Assembly (NCBI RefSeq): GCF_009711935.1
Contig: NZ_VIKX01000305.1
Location: 1 to 51,913 of the forward strand
Length of the DNA stretch: 51,913 nt
Direction of reading: 5' to 3'
Source of the DNA: Dolichospermum sp. UHCC 0259
GTDB taxonomy: Bacteria > Cyanobacteriota > Cyanobacteriia > Cyanobacteriales > Nostocaceae
Positions 35,425 through 47,877 of the stretch are shown here, piece after piece. The translations under genes were made by a program, and so were the position numbers. The first letter of the stretch is position 1. Every line of letters starts with the position of its first letter. The notes beneath the pieces were generated by a model. That model was not told the DNA's origin, did not search any database, and worked only from the letters and a program-made list of their open reading frames with translations.

Positions 35425-36303
35425 TTAATCTCTTTGCATAAATTCCCGCAATTCATCAAGACCATTCACAGTTAAAATGCTCCTTTGGATGTTTTTTAAC
35501 TGTTCTAAATCAGCAACCTGTGATATTTTGGGCATAAATTGTAAACCTTCTTGACTAAATTTTATCTCTAAACTTAGTTCAATGGATGACAGTATAGCTC
35601 GTCTTTCACCCAGTTTTTCGCCCCGCTGTTCACCCCGCTTTTCACCTTCTCTGAAAATCTGTTGATACCAAGGAGACTCTTGTAATATTGCCATATCCCA
35701 CCTCATGATTTGTTGAACTAAGGCGCTATCTAGTACAAAGGTAGCAAAAAAAGCCATAACCGTTTCCAACTGGCTTAATTTTTCATCAGCACGAAGCATT
35801 TGCAATGCTTGTCTAACTGTTGATTCTTCTCCACCACCTTTGAGAATTGGTACAAAGGGAAGCAGCGCGGGAATAGGTTGACTCAAGGCTATGTTTACAT
35901 CAACTTCCCAAAGATTGATCACTCGATAGTCTTGTCGCGCTTGTAAGCCAGCAAACTCTGATTCATAGCGTTTAGGAATTTCTGTTTCACTTTCTTTGAG
36001 AATGTTAATTAATACAGGGTATATGGGAAGGTCATATTTTTCCTCTGCTAACGCTGTATAAGCCCGCATTCTTTTGGGCAGTTCTGACTTATACCGTAAT
36101 TGTAACTCATTGAGAACAAGAAATTCGCCGTACTGGGGACTGGTGGCTTTGACTAATACATCACTTTCTCTGCTTATCCATTGAAATTCGGAATTAAGAA
36201 TTTCTCCGGTAGTAATGTCGGGGATTTGTGTTACCCATTTTACCCAATTTTCGGGATTGAGACTGATTAATTTTTTGGTGCTGATATCGGCTTTTTTGAC
36301 CAT
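35425..36303 (-). CDS. Rpn-family / PDDEXK protein with charged C-terminal repeat
   Basis: The protein has 292 residues. The N-terminal half includes EFQWISRESDVLVKA and EFLVLNELQLRYKSELPKRMRAYTALAEEKYDLPIYPVLIN, which fit the D-x(n)-E-x-Q pattern of cyanobacterial Rpn-like nucleases. A charged linker (EKRGEQRGEKLGERRA) and a helical tail follow, as in the other Rpn proteins of this window, though the sequence is distinct. Function is inferred from family only. Confidence 0.75.
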   Translation of the reverse strand: MVKKADISTKKLISLNPENWVKWVTQIPDITTGEILNSEFQWISRESDVLVKATSPQYGEFLVLNELQLRYKSELPKRMRAYTALAEEKYDLPIYPVLINILKESETEIPKRYESEFAGLQARQDYRVINLWEVDVNIALSQPIPALLPFVPILKGGGEESTVRQALQMLRADEKLSQLETVMAFFATFVLDSALVQQIMRWDMAILQESPWYQQIFREGEKRGEQRGEKLGERRAILSSIELSLEIKFSQEGLQFMPKISQVADLEQLKNIQRSILTVNGLDELREFMQRD

Positions 36304-36603
36304 CAGGGATTATTATAAATTACTGGGTATGATTTTAAATTGATCTGATAAATTTGCCAAGTGTTATCAATGTTAAACTACTATTTACTGATGAATTTAT
36401 TTATAGACTTATTTAAAGTTTAATTTATTATCTACCTGGCGACTAGAAGTCGCGGCTACACAGACAAAACTCACCTACGTGAGTTTCAAAATCTTATTTT
36501 TTCGTTAGTCCATGCAGGTGGACTTTGTTTATGTAGTAGAGATTTATCATTGCCTAAAACTTTTCAAATATCCTCTAAAAATTCCCATCATTAATTACTA
36601 ATT
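36304..36603. other. cobN upstream region: hairpin repeats and a lone IS-type terminus
   Basis: It contains a palindrome GCGACT-AGA-AGTCGC (36439-36453) followed by arms around ACTCACCTACGTGAGT and GTCCATGCAGGTGGAC, a repeat type frequent in Nostocales. At 36561-36575 stands TTTTCAAATATCCTC, one base from the right end of the MITE at 1733-1883, without a left partner. No cobalamin riboswitch was recognised. Confidence 0.6.
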
Positions 36604-40407
<3,804 letters not shown>

Positions 40408-40426
40408 TTTCATTTAGGAACTGGAT

Positions 40427-41485
40427 ATGGAAAACCTTGCGTATTTACATTTAGCTTTCGCTAATCAAGACGAAGAAACCACCGAGTTAATATCCCTCAG
40501 TCATTTATTTAAAACAGCCGACGCACCAAATTGGCAACTCTTTTCTGGTAGTGCCTGGAAATATATCATTCCCTTGATCATCACTATATCCATTTTGAAT
40601 AATGTGAGTAGTGTTTTCGCCTTAGAAAAAAATGATACCTCTGCTACCATAAACCATCTCGAACAAAATTGGATATCTCAAGTTGAAACCACCAATAACA
40701 GTGATTCTGTCAACAATATCGAACAAAACGAAATATCTCAAATTGAAATCACCAATGACCAAGTTATCAGTACAGCCCCGATAACCTCCACTACCCCAAA
40801 TAATATTATTTCCGTAAGTAACAAACGCAAAAACCCCAATCTCCTCAGCAAAGGTGACGAAGGTGCAGATGTCAAAGTTTTACAAGAACGCTTGAAAATC
40901 GCCGGTTTTTATTATGGTAATTCCACAGGCATTTTTGGTCCAATTACTCAAGAAGCAGTAAAACGATTCCAAAAGGCTTATCAACTCACAGTTGATGGTG
41001 TCGTTGGTAAATCTACATTAGCTAAATTACCAGCAGTCACCGATGAAAATCAAACAACCACTTCTCAAAAATCAGATCACCCAGATATACTTAGTTTAGG
41101 CGATCGCGGTGAAGCTGTCAGAATTCTCCAAGCACAACTAATCACCGCCGGATTTCTCCAAAATCAGCCCAATGGTTACTATGGTTCTAATACAGTTGAT
41201 GCTGTAAAACGCTTTCAAAAACAATACAAATTAGAAATCAATGGACTCGCTGGACAAACTACCCGTTCTAAGTTACACAGTTTAGTTAAGAACTCCACCA
41301 AAAGTAATTTTACCACCCTAGAAATCCAAAGACGACTACATGAAAAAGGTTTCTATAAAGGTCAAATCAACGGCATGATGGCATCTGATACTAAAAAAGC
41401 AATTAGTCGCGCTCAAGAATTTTATGGTATCAGTCTCAAAGATATAGCAGAAGTCAGCAGTCAACAGTCAGCAGTCAGCAGGTAA
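40427..41485 (+). CDS. Peptidoglycan-binding domain protein upstream of furA
   Basis: The protein has 352 residues. A hydrophobic segment (WKYIIPLIITISILNNVSSVFA, about 44-66) could anchor or export it. Two clear PG_binding_1 domains (LLSKGDEGADVKVLQERLKIAGFYYG ... VDGVVGKSTLAKL, and ILSLGDRGEAVRILQAQLITAGF ... INGLAGQTTRSKL) are followed by a shorter third one near the end. The last ~8 residues (SSQQSAVS) come from a CAGTCAGCAG repeat. It lies 19 bp after cobN and faces furA. The position agrees with alr1690 in Anabaena PCC 7120, whose read-through transcript is reported as an antisense RNA of furA. Confidence 0.85.
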   Translation: MENLAYLHLAFANQDEETTELISLSHLFKTADAPNWQLFSGSAWKYIIPLIITISILNNVSSVFALEKNDTSATINHLEQNWISQVETTNNSDSVNNIEQNEISQIEITNDQVISTAPITSTTPNNIISVSNKRKNPNLLSKGDEGADVKVLQERLKIAGFYYGNSTGIFGPITQEAVKRFQKAYQLTVDGVVGKSTLAKLPAVTDENQTTTSQKSDHPDILSLGDRGEAVRILQAQLITAGFLQNQPNGYYGSNTVDAVKRFQKQYKLEINGLAGQTTRSKLHSLVKNSTKSNFTTLEIQRRLHEKGFYKGQINGMMASDTKKAISRAQEFYGISLKDIAEVSSQQSAVSR

Positions 41486-41646
41486 GAATCTCTTACCGGA
41501 TTACTTTTACTGTAGATTCTGTATCTCATTCAAGTGCATACCACTATATAGCAGGAGTCAGGAGTCAGGAGTCAGGAGGTAAGAATCTCTTACCGGATAG
41601 CTTTTACTGTAGATTCTATATCTCATTCAAGTGCATACCGCTATAT
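41484..41646. repeat. Direct repeat of ~68 bp with heptamers between
   Basis: AAGAATCTCTTACCGGAT ... CAAGTGCATACC...CTATAT occurs at 41484-41551 and again at 41579-41646 with a few differences. GGAGTCA units lie between. Confidence 0.85.
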
Positions 41647-41788
41647 TAAAAGCGGAAGTTTTTAATTCCCGCTTTCTCGATGTCATCAGATTCCCCACGA
41701 CTTAATTCATCCTTCAAACTTTGGGCTAGTAATTGATAATTGGTAATTACTCTTACCTCTTGCCTATTGCCTATTCCCTCTTGCCTTA
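41647..41788. other. Spacer between convergent genes with degenerate heptamers
   Basis: It contains TTGATAATTGGTAATTAC-type and TTGCCTATTGCCTATTCC-type short repeats, and no gene. Confidence 0.55.
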
Positions 41789-42244
41789 CTAAAGTGGCAT
41801 CAACGCTCTTTGACACTTAGGACACACAGCATGAATTGTCATTTGACAATCTAATAAATGAAAACCCTCTTTTTGCGCTGTTTTTCCGCCAATCTTTAAA
41901 ACTGAGTCATTCTTAAACTCAATAGTCGAATTACAGCGAACACAAATGAGGTGATGGTGGTGATGGGGATAAGGTTGATTAATTTCATAATGTTTATGCC
42001 CTTCACCCAATTCCAACTCCCGCAAAATCCCCATTCTTGCCATTAACTTTAAAGTGCGATAAATAGTTGATAAACTAATCCCTTCACCATCAGTTTCTAA
42101 GCGATGATATAGGTCTTCTGCACTTAAATGTTCACCCTGCGGGAGTTCCTGAAAAATGTGTAGAATTGTTTCGCGCTGTGGAGTTAAACGCCAACCTCGG
42201 TCGTTCAATTCTGCTTTAAGTGAACCAGTTGTGTAGACAGTCAT
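41789..42244 (-). CDS. furA: Ferric uptake regulator FurA
   Basis: The protein has 151 residues from ATG 42244 (MTVYTTGSLKAELNDRGWRL); an upstream start at 42262 is possible but does not match the family. Winged helix: LTPQRETILHIFQELPQGEHLSAEDLYHRL ... STIYRTLKLMARMGIL. The metal-binding segment is HKHYEINQPYPHHHHHLICVRCN, and a second CxxC is in CPKCQ. It represses iron-uptake genes when iron is bound. Two AT-rich TTGAGAAT motifs lie 30-90 bp upstream, suggesting autoregulation. Neighbours are sigC upstream and a peptidoglycan-binding gene facing it. Confidence 0.93.
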   Translation of the reverse strand: MTVYTTGSLKAELNDRGWRLTPQRETILHIFQELPQGEHLSAEDLYHRLETDGEGISLSTIYRTLKLMARMGILRELELGEGHKHYEINQPYPHHHHHLICVRCNSTIEFKNDSVLKIGGKTAQKEGFHLLDCQMTIHAVCPKCQRALMPL

Positions 42245-42269
42245 ACTAAATTTTCTCAACAAAGCTCAT

Positions 42270-42335
42270 TAATTGAGAATATAACAAATATTTGGCTTGA
42301 TTTGCAACAATCATTGCTTATTGAGAATAATTACT
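42270..42335 (-). promoter_or_regulatory. furA upstream region with iron-box-like sites
   Basis: AATTGAGAATATAAC near 42273 and ATTGAGAATAATTAC near 42321 are AT-rich and resemble half or degenerate Fur boxes. They are candidates for autoregulation; there is no direct proof. Confidence 0.45.
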
Positions 42336-42336
42336 G

Positions 42337-42440
42337 GTTGTCAGTTGTCAGTGGTCAGTTGTTAGTGGTCAGTTGTCAGTTGTCTATTACCTATCACCTA
42401 TTACCTATTACCTATCACCTATTACCCATTACCTATTACC
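42337..42440. repeat. Two heptamer arrays between sigC and furA
   Basis: GTCAGTT/GTCAGTG units (about 42339-42381) are followed by TATTACC/TATCACC units (about 42384-42438), running right up to the sigC stop codon. Confidence 0.9.
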
Positions 42441-42442
42441 TT

Positions 42443-43675
42443 CTAACTTAACGACTCTAGATAGTCGCGGATAAGGTTACGACGTTTGGGTTGGCGGAGT
42501 TTTTGTAAAGCCTTAGATTCAATCTGTCTGACCCTTTCCCGTGATAAATCAAGGGCGCGACCAATTTCTGCTAAAGAGTAAGCATGACCGTCGGACAAGC
42601 CAAAGCGCATCGAGATAACATCCCGTTCTCGACTGGTTAAATCATCAAGAAGATTATGCAAATCCTTATGTAAAGATTCTCGCATTAACATCTCTTCTGG
42701 CGTAATTGTATCAGTCTCCAGTAATTCTCCCAATTCAGTATCTTTATCCTTCCCTACCTTCGTTTCCAAAGACACAGACCGAGGGACTCTCAATAACACT
42801 TCCCGGACTTGGATAGCTGTCATATCCAACTCAATAGCTAGGTCTTCCAAAGTCGGAGTGCGACCTTTTTCTTGGGCAATTTTCCGTTGCGCCTTTTTAA
42901 TTTTGTTAAGCTTTTCGGTAATATGGACAGGGAGGCGAATAGTCCGGCTTGAAGTAGCGATCGCCCTGGTAATACCTTGACGAATCCACCAGTAAGCATA
43001 GGTACTAAAACGATAACCCTTGGTAGGATCAAACTTCTCAACAGCCCGTTCCAAACCTAAAGTCCCTTCTTGTACCAAATCCAACAATTCCAAACCCCGA
43101 TTTTGGTACTTTTTGGCAACAGATACCACCAAGCGCAAATTCGCCTTAATCATGTGCGATTTGGCTTGTAGCCCTTGAGTTTGAACTTCTTCTAGTTCTT
43201 CAACGGTTAAATTAGCAATTTCAGCCCAGCGTCTTTTGCCATTGGCTAAAGTCGGCTTGAGATCAGGTAAATTTATCCCCGCAGTAGTCGCCCATCTTTC
43301 CAAAGAAGGACGGTGTCCTAATTCTGATTTCAACCGCTCCTGTACCTCAATTAACCGCGAATAAGGAGCAATTATAGCGTCTCCCTCAGCAGCAGCCGCA
43401 CTCAGCAATAACCGCATCTTTAAGTATCGCTGTACTTTTTGGGCTTCAGCAACTTCTTCATCTCGTCCTAACAAGCGGACTCGACCAATTTCTTGCAAAT
43501 AGAGACGCACCAAATCTGTGCTACGTCGGCTAGTTTGCGCGGCTAAGGCCAAATCAGACTCAACAGCAGCCATGTCTAAATCTGGCAAATCATCATTATT
43601 GATTTCAATATCCAAGGGTGGGCTAGGATTTTGCCCTTCGTGGGCGGCATTTTTATAAAAAGATGTTGCTGGCAT
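42443..43675 (-). CDS. sigC: Group 2 RNA polymerase sigma factor SigC
   Basis: The protein has 410 residues. Region 1.2 TDLVRLYLQEIGRVRLLGRDEE, region 2 AKKYQNRGLELLDLVQEGTLGLERAVEKFDPTKGYRFSTYAYWWIRQ, region 3 LPVHITEKLNKIKKA and region 4 TSRERDVISMRFGLSDG ... SLAEIGRALDLSRERVRQIE are all present. The N-terminus MPATSFY and the position next to furA agree with sigC of Anabaena PCC 7120 as I remember it, rather than the principal sigA. It directs alternative promoter choice. A 15-bp direct repeat lies 30-61 bp ahead of its start. Confidence 0.88.
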   Translation of the reverse strand: MPATSFYKNAAHEGQNPSPPLDIEINNDDLPDLDMAAVESDLALAAQTSRRSTDLVRLYLQEIGRVRLLGRDEEVAEAQKVQRYLKMRLLLSAAAAEGDAIIAPYSRLIEVQERLKSELGHRPSLERWATTAGINLPDLKPTLANGKRRWAEIANLTVEELEEVQTQGLQAKSHMIKANLRLVVSVAKKYQNRGLELLDLVQEGTLGLERAVEKFDPTKGYRFSTYAYWWIRQGITRAIATSSRTIRLPVHITEKLNKIKKAQRKIAQEKGRTPTLEDLAIELDMTAIQVREVLLRVPRSVSLETKVGKDKDTELGELLETDTITPEEMLMRESLHKDLHNLLDDLTSRERDVISMRFGLSDGHAYSLAEIGRALDLSRERVRQIESKALQKLRQPKRRNLIRDYLESLS

Positions 43676-44235
43676 GATGTCTCAAATGGCTCCAGGTAAC
43701 AATAGATTACGGTCAGCTAAAATTACGGTCAGCTAATTAACTGTTTAACTGTTGCTATTGTTCCCGTAATTTCGTCATGAAATAACATAGTTTGGACTTC
43801 ACTGTACAATTCTTTGCAAAACTTTGTACTAATCCAAACAGATCGAAGAGAAGAAAACTTAATTTATCAGCTTTTGGACTGTTTTAACTAGATAGTTATT
43901 TTCGCCACAGTGTACTAGGTTAAAAAAAATACATTTTTAATGCGTTGTTCGTTACCAGTAGTTGTGTGCTTGAACAAGTAGCTCTGTAAATCTTCAGCCA
44001 GAGTTTTCATTAGGAGTTACCTAGTCAATACTACCATCTTTAAAGATATTGACGGTTATTTTTTTAACTGTTTATTAACATACATCTAGTTGTGATGATG
44101 TTTATAAACTACATGGTTATATTTACATCACTCAAAAAGTAATTTCCTGACAATTTGATAAATTTTTTCCAGGGATTTTGCGGTAGTCGTTTAATTTCAA
44201 TTGGACACCTTACACTATCAGCATTTCTCCTCTGT
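43676..44235. other. 560-bp gap between gpsA and sigC
   Basis: No gene supported. It should hold the sigC promoter. ATTACGGTCAGCTAA is repeated at 43706-43720 and 43722-43736. A further AT-rich stretch up to 44170 shows no clear motif. Confidence 0.6.
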
Positions 44236-45207
44236 TTACCATATTTGTTCTGTAGGAAAATTATCAAATTCGGGCTTGATATCTCGTAACATTAGTTGAT
44301 CTAATGCCAGTCTTGGTGTTACTTCTCCTTCCAGCAGTTGGTAAACTTGCTCGGTAATGGGAATAGCAATGCCTTGTTGTTGGGCGATTTCCATTAATAC
44401 CCGACAAGTGTTCACACCTTCGGCCGTGCCTGGAAGATTTGCCATGACTCCTTGCAGCGTTTTTCCATTGGCTAATTGATAACCAACTTGATAATTGCGA
44501 CTTAAGGGGCTATTGCAGGTTGCTAATAAATCCCCTAGACCGGATAAACCATAAAATGTTTCCGTTTTCGCGCCTAAAGTCTGACCTATTCGCACCATTT
44601 CGGTTAGTCCGCGAGTGACTAAGGCAGCTTTGGCATTCGTGCCTAAGTGTAACCCATCACATACACCCGCAGCGATCGCCATCACATTTTTCAGTGTTCC
44701 TCCTAATTCTACGCCCACCGGGTCAGGGTTAGTATAGACACGAAACCGACTGGAGGAAAATACCAATTGGACAGTTTGAGCAGCATTGGTATTTGTACTA
44801 GCTACGACTGTGGCTGCTGGTAATTCCTGGGCAATTTCCTGAGATAAATTTGGCCCTGATAAAACCACAACAGGATGATCAGGAAAAGCTGCTTGCCAAA
44901 TTTGCGAAGGTGTGTATGTAGTATGTGGTTCTAGTCCCTTGGTTGCGGTAACAAAGATTGTCTGTGGAGATAGGGACAAAGACTGCACCCTAGAAGCAAC
45001 ATCTCTCACCCCTTTCATCGAAATAGCCGATAAGATAACTTGAGCATTTTTATCCTCTAATACTTTTTCTAGAGGTTGGGAGTCAGAACGTGACCATAAA
45101 TGCACCTGATGTCCATTAATCGCTGCTAATTTGGCTAGGGCTGTACCCCAAGCCCCTGCACCAAGAATAACGACGGATTTTGAATTTGATAATTGGTGAT
45201 TGGTCAT
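44236..45207 (-). CDS. gpsA: NAD(P)-dependent glycerol-3-phosphate dehydrogenase
   Basis: The protein has 323 residues from ATG 45207 (MTNHQLSNSKSVVILGAGAWGTALAKLA). The longer frame to 45276 only translates heptamer repeats; even the first ~7 residues used here are repeat-derived. Markers are the NAD-binding GAGAWGTALA, SGPNLSQEIA, the catalytic Lys region GVELGGTLKNVMAIAAG, and GLSGLGDLLATCNSPLSRNYQVG. It makes sn-glycerol-3-phosphate for membrane lipids. It lies downstream of lipA on the same strand, with a repeat-filled gap of 73 bp. Confidence 0.93.
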   Translation of the reverse strand: MTNHQLSNSKSVVILGAGAWGTALAKLAAINGHQVHLWSRSDSQPLEKVLEDKNAQVILSAISMKGVRDVASRVQSLSLSPQTIFVTATKGLEPHTTYTPSQIWQAAFPDHPVVVLSGPNLSQEIAQELPAATVVASTNTNAAQTVQLVFSSSRFRVYTNPDPVGVELGGTLKNVMAIAAGVCDGLHLGTNAKAALVTRGLTEMVRIGQTLGAKTETFYGLSGLGDLLATCNSPLSRNYQVGYQLANGKTLQGVMANLPGTAEGVNTCRVLMEIAQQQGIAIPITEQVYQLLEGEVTPRLALDQLMLRDIKPEFDNFPTEQIW

Positions 45208-45246
45208 TGGTAATTGGTAATTGGTGATTGGTGATTGGTGATTGGG
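45190..45246. repeat. TTGGTGA/TTGGTAA array at the gpsA start
   Basis: About seven heptamers cover the gpsA initiation region, so the natural start and ribosome site have been replaced or shifted by repeat DNA. Confidence 0.85.
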
Positions 45247-45280
45247 GTAGAACAACTGACCACTGACCACGAACAACTGA

Positions 45281-46150
45281 CTATCTGGGATAACGTTTCA
45301 TTAATTCTCTGACTTGCTCTGCATGATAGGAGCTTCTTGTCAATGGTGAAGAAACAACTTGTAAAAATCCTAGTTCTTCGCCAAAAGTTTGCCATGCTGC
45401 AAATTGTTCTGGTGTTACGAAGTCAGATACTTGTAAGTGTTTTTGACTGGGTTGGAGATATTGCCCAATTGTCAAAATATCACAATCTACTCTTCGTAGG
45501 TCTTCCATAACTTGGCGAATTTCTGCATCTGTTTCACCTAGACCAACCATGATACCAGATTTGGTGTAAGTGGTGGGAGAAATTTGGCGAGAACGTTGTA
45601 ATAATTCCATTGTGCGATCGTAATTTCCCTGGGGACGCACACGGCGATATAAGCGGGAGATAGTTTCTGTGTTGTGGTTAATTACTTCTGGTTTAGCTTG
45701 GAGAATTATTTCTAAAGCTTGCCAATTACCGCATAAGTCGGGAATTAATACTTCTATTGTTGTATGAGGCGAAACTTCATGAATAGCATTAATACAGTGA
45801 ACAAATTGAGATGCACCACCATCGGGTAAATCGTCTCGGTTAACAGAAGTAATCACGACGTGATTAAGCTGCATTCGCCGCACTGCTTCCGCTAGTCGTG
45901 TGGGTTCAGTGGGATCTAAGGCTTGGGGTTTCTTTTCAAAATCAATATCACAATAAGGACAAGCCCTGGTACAAGCTGGACCCATAATCAAAAATGTGGC
46001 AGTACCCGCGTTGAAACATTCCCCAATATTGGGACAGGATGCCTCTTCGCAAACAGTATTCAGGGATAAATCCCGCAAAATTTCTTTAACGTTACCAACA
46101 CGCTCCCATTGAGGCGCTTTCACTCTCAACCAGTCTGGTTTTACAGTCAC
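45281..46150 (-). CDS. lipA: Lipoyl synthase
   Basis: The protein has 289 residues. It is a radical SAM enzyme with [11 protein letters not shown] (CxxxCxxC) and the auxiliary cluster Cys in [57 protein letters not shown] and the C-terminal [11 protein letters not shown] with the conserved RSSY Ser are further LipA marks. It inserts two sulfurs into octanoyl groups on E2/H proteins. The length is normal. Confidence 0.96.
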   Translation of the reverse strand: MTVKPDWLRVKAPQWERVGNVKEILRDLSLNTVCEEASCPNIGECFNAGTATFLIMGPACTRACPYCDIDFEKKPQALDPTEPTRLAEAVRRMQLNHVVITSVNRDDLPDGGASQFVHCINAIHEVSPHTTIEVLIPDLCGNWQALEIILQAKPEVINHNTETISRLYRRVRPQGNYDRTMELLQRSRQISPTTYTKSGIMVGLGETDAEIRQVMEDLRRVDCDILTIGQYLQPSQKHLQVSDFVTPEQFAAWQTFGEELGFLQVVSSPLTRSSYHAEQVRELMKRYPR

Positions 46151-46256
46151 AGTCTACTTTTACCATTTTAGTTATACAAATCTTATGGTAGCAAGCAAAG
46201 ACCTTTGTAGAAGAGAAAAAGTTTGTGATTTTGTACTGATTGTGGTATTATGTCCT

Positions 46257-46262
46257 TATAAT
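46257..46262 (+). promoter_or_regulatory. Likely -10 box of the tRNA-Pro gene
   Basis: A perfect TATAAT sits 13 bp before the tRNA. A convincing -35 is lacking; TTGTAC at 46231-46236 is 20 bp upstream, longer than ideal. Confidence 0.5.
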
Positions 46263-46275
46263 GCCATTTTTGTGG

Positions 46276-46349
46276 CGGGATGTGGCGCAGCTTGGTAGCG
46301 CACTTCGTTCGGGACGAAGGGGCCGCTGGTTCGAATCCAGTCATCCCGA
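46276..46349 (+). tRNA. tRNA-Pro (anticodon CGG)
   Basis: The 74 nt fold as a complete cloverleaf: acceptor CGGGATG/CATCCCG with C1-G72, D-stem GCGC/GCGC, anticodon stem CTTCG/CGAAG with loop TTCGGGA, and T-arm GCTGG-TTCGAAT-CCAGT. The anticodon CGG reads codon CCG. Discriminator is A. CCA is not encoded. Confidence 0.97.
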
Positions 46350-46450
46350 TTTTGTACATGATTATGTCGTAGTGGCTGTTTTTAAAGTCAACTCGATGAT
46401 TTTGAGTTTTTTTGAATTAACACAATAATTAATGGCAGTATAAATTATGT

Positions 46451-46502
46451 TATGCCTACGGCACGCTGCGCGTTAACGTTCACGTAGTGTGCCGGAGGCA
46501 TA
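46451..46502. repeat. Palindromic repeat TATGCCTACGGCAC ... GTGCCGGAGGCATA
   Basis: The inverted arms share 12 of 14 positions around a GC-rich centre. A CGCAGAGG-type short repeat follows at about 46518-46530. Both types are common between cyanobacterial genes. Confidence 0.75.
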
Positions 46503-46623
46503 GTTCCTCTGAAAGAGGCACGCGCAGAGGTACAAAGGAGCAAAGGTTTAAATTTTTATTTAACCTTGTAGGTGTAGAATTTTAGTCAAGTTATTAATAA
46601 TAGAAGTTCTAGAATAAAGCTAA

Positions 46624-47877
46624 ATGTTTGAGCAAACTTTTAAGAATATTGATGATGTTCTCTGGAAAGAGGCAGGTTGTACTACGGAATTAGATTACAC
46701 TGAGCAAACTTCTTGGCTGCTGTTTTTGAAGTATTTGGATGATTTAGAACAGGAAAAGGCAGAAAAAGCGGAGTTAACGGGGGAATCTTATCAGTTTATC
46801 ATTGATGAAACTCATCGTTGGTCTGTTTGGGCTGCACCTAAAGATAAAAATGGTAAGTTAGATCAAAATCATGCGCTAACTGGTGATGATTTGATTGATT
46901 ATGTCAACCGCAAGTTATTTCCATATTTACAGGGTTTTAAGGAACGGGCTACTAGTCCAGATACGATAGAATATAAGATTGGTGAGATTTTTAGCGAGAT
47001 TAAAAATAGGTTTCAAAGTGGTTATAGTTTGCGGGATGCTTTGGAATATATTGATGAATTAAGATTTAGATCCCAGCAGGAAAAACATGAGTTATCCCAT
47101 CTCTATGAAGCGAAAATCAAGAATATGGGAAATGCGGGGCGTAATGGTGGGGAATACTATACACCACGTCCGTTAATTCGCGCCATGATTCAGGTTGTTA
47201 AGCCGAAAATTGGGGAAAAAATTTATGATGGTGCTTGCGGTTCGGCGGGTTTTTTATGTGAAAGTTACGACTATTTACGGCAAGGGAAATTAACTACTAA
47301 ACAACTGGAAATTCTCCAGAAAAATACTTTTACGGGTAAGGAAAAGAAGAGTTTAGCTTATGTCATTGCCATCATGAATTTGATTTTACATGGCATTGAT
47401 GCGCCGAATATTATTCATACTAATACTTTAACGGAAAATCTCAGCGATGTTCAAGATAAAGATCGTTTTGATGTGATTTTAGCAAATCCGCCGTTTGGGG
47501 GTAAGGAACGGAAGGAAGTACAGAACAATTTTAATATTAAAACTGGGGAAACAGCGTTTTTATTTTTGCAGCATTTTATCAAAATGTTGAAGGTTGGTGG
47601 TAGGGCGGCGATAGTAATTAAAAATACTTTTCTTTCTAATTCTGATAATGCTTCGCGGGCTTTACGTCAAGAGCTTTTGAGTAGTTGTAATTTACATACT
47701 GTTTTAGATTGTCCGGGTGGGACTTTTATCGGTGCGGGGGTGAAAACTGTTGTTTTATTTTTTGAAAAAGCAGAACCTTTAGACGCGATTCAGACTACGC
47801 CGATTTTTAATCAAGGTAAGTCAATAAATGAACAAATGAACAAATGGCGACTAAAAAGATTTGGTATTATCAATTAG
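46624..47877 (+). CDS. hsdM: Type I restriction-modification DNA methylase HsdM, main part
   Basis: The frame has 417 residues. An N-terminal helical domain (FEQTFKNIDDVLWKEAGCTTELDYTEQTSWLLFLKYLDDLE) is followed by the N6-adenine methylase domain: GGEYYTPRPLI, SAM-binding DGACGSAGFL near 204 and catalytic NPPFGG near 290. After LFFEKAEP the peptide is foreign (LDAIQTTPIFNQGKSINEQM), and the frame soon ends. The normal HsdM C-terminus continues in another frame at 47844, so a non-triplet insertion of about 71 bp is inferred. All catalytic motifs are intact in this part, so partial activity cannot be excluded. Confidence 0.88.
   Translation: MFEQTFKNIDDVLWKEAGCTTELDYTEQTSWLLFLKYLDDLEQEKAEKAELTGESYQFIIDETHRWSVWAAPKDKNGKLDQNHALTGDDLIDYVNRKLFPYLQGFKERATSPDTIEYKIGEIFSEIKNRFQSGYSLRDALEYIDELRFRSQQEKHELSHLYEAKIKNMGNAGRNGGEYYTPRPLIRAMIQVVKPKIGEKIYDGACGSAGFLCESYDYLRQGKLTTKQLEILQKNTFTGKEKKSLAYVIAIMNLILHGIDAPNIIHTNTLTENLSDVQDKDRFDVILANPPFGGKERKEVQNNFNIKTGETAFLFLQHFIKMLKVGGRAAIVIKNTFLSNSDNASRALRQELLSSCNLHTVLDCPGGTFIGAGVKTVVLFFEKAEPLDAIQTTPIFNQGKSINEQMNKWRLKRFGIIN

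Noticed and set aside
36304-36603. Cobalamin riboswitch before cobN
   Set aside because: I could not find the conserved B12-box core; the region is filled by known-type hairpin repeats.
42337-42440. Possible CRISPR array
   Set aside because: The units are contiguous heptamers without spacers; no cas gene is near. The same holds for the other heptamer arrays.
46240-46428. Small protein gene over the tRNA
   Set aside because: The frame runs through the tRNA-Pro gene and reads its sequence ([12 protein letters not shown]), a common annotation artefact.
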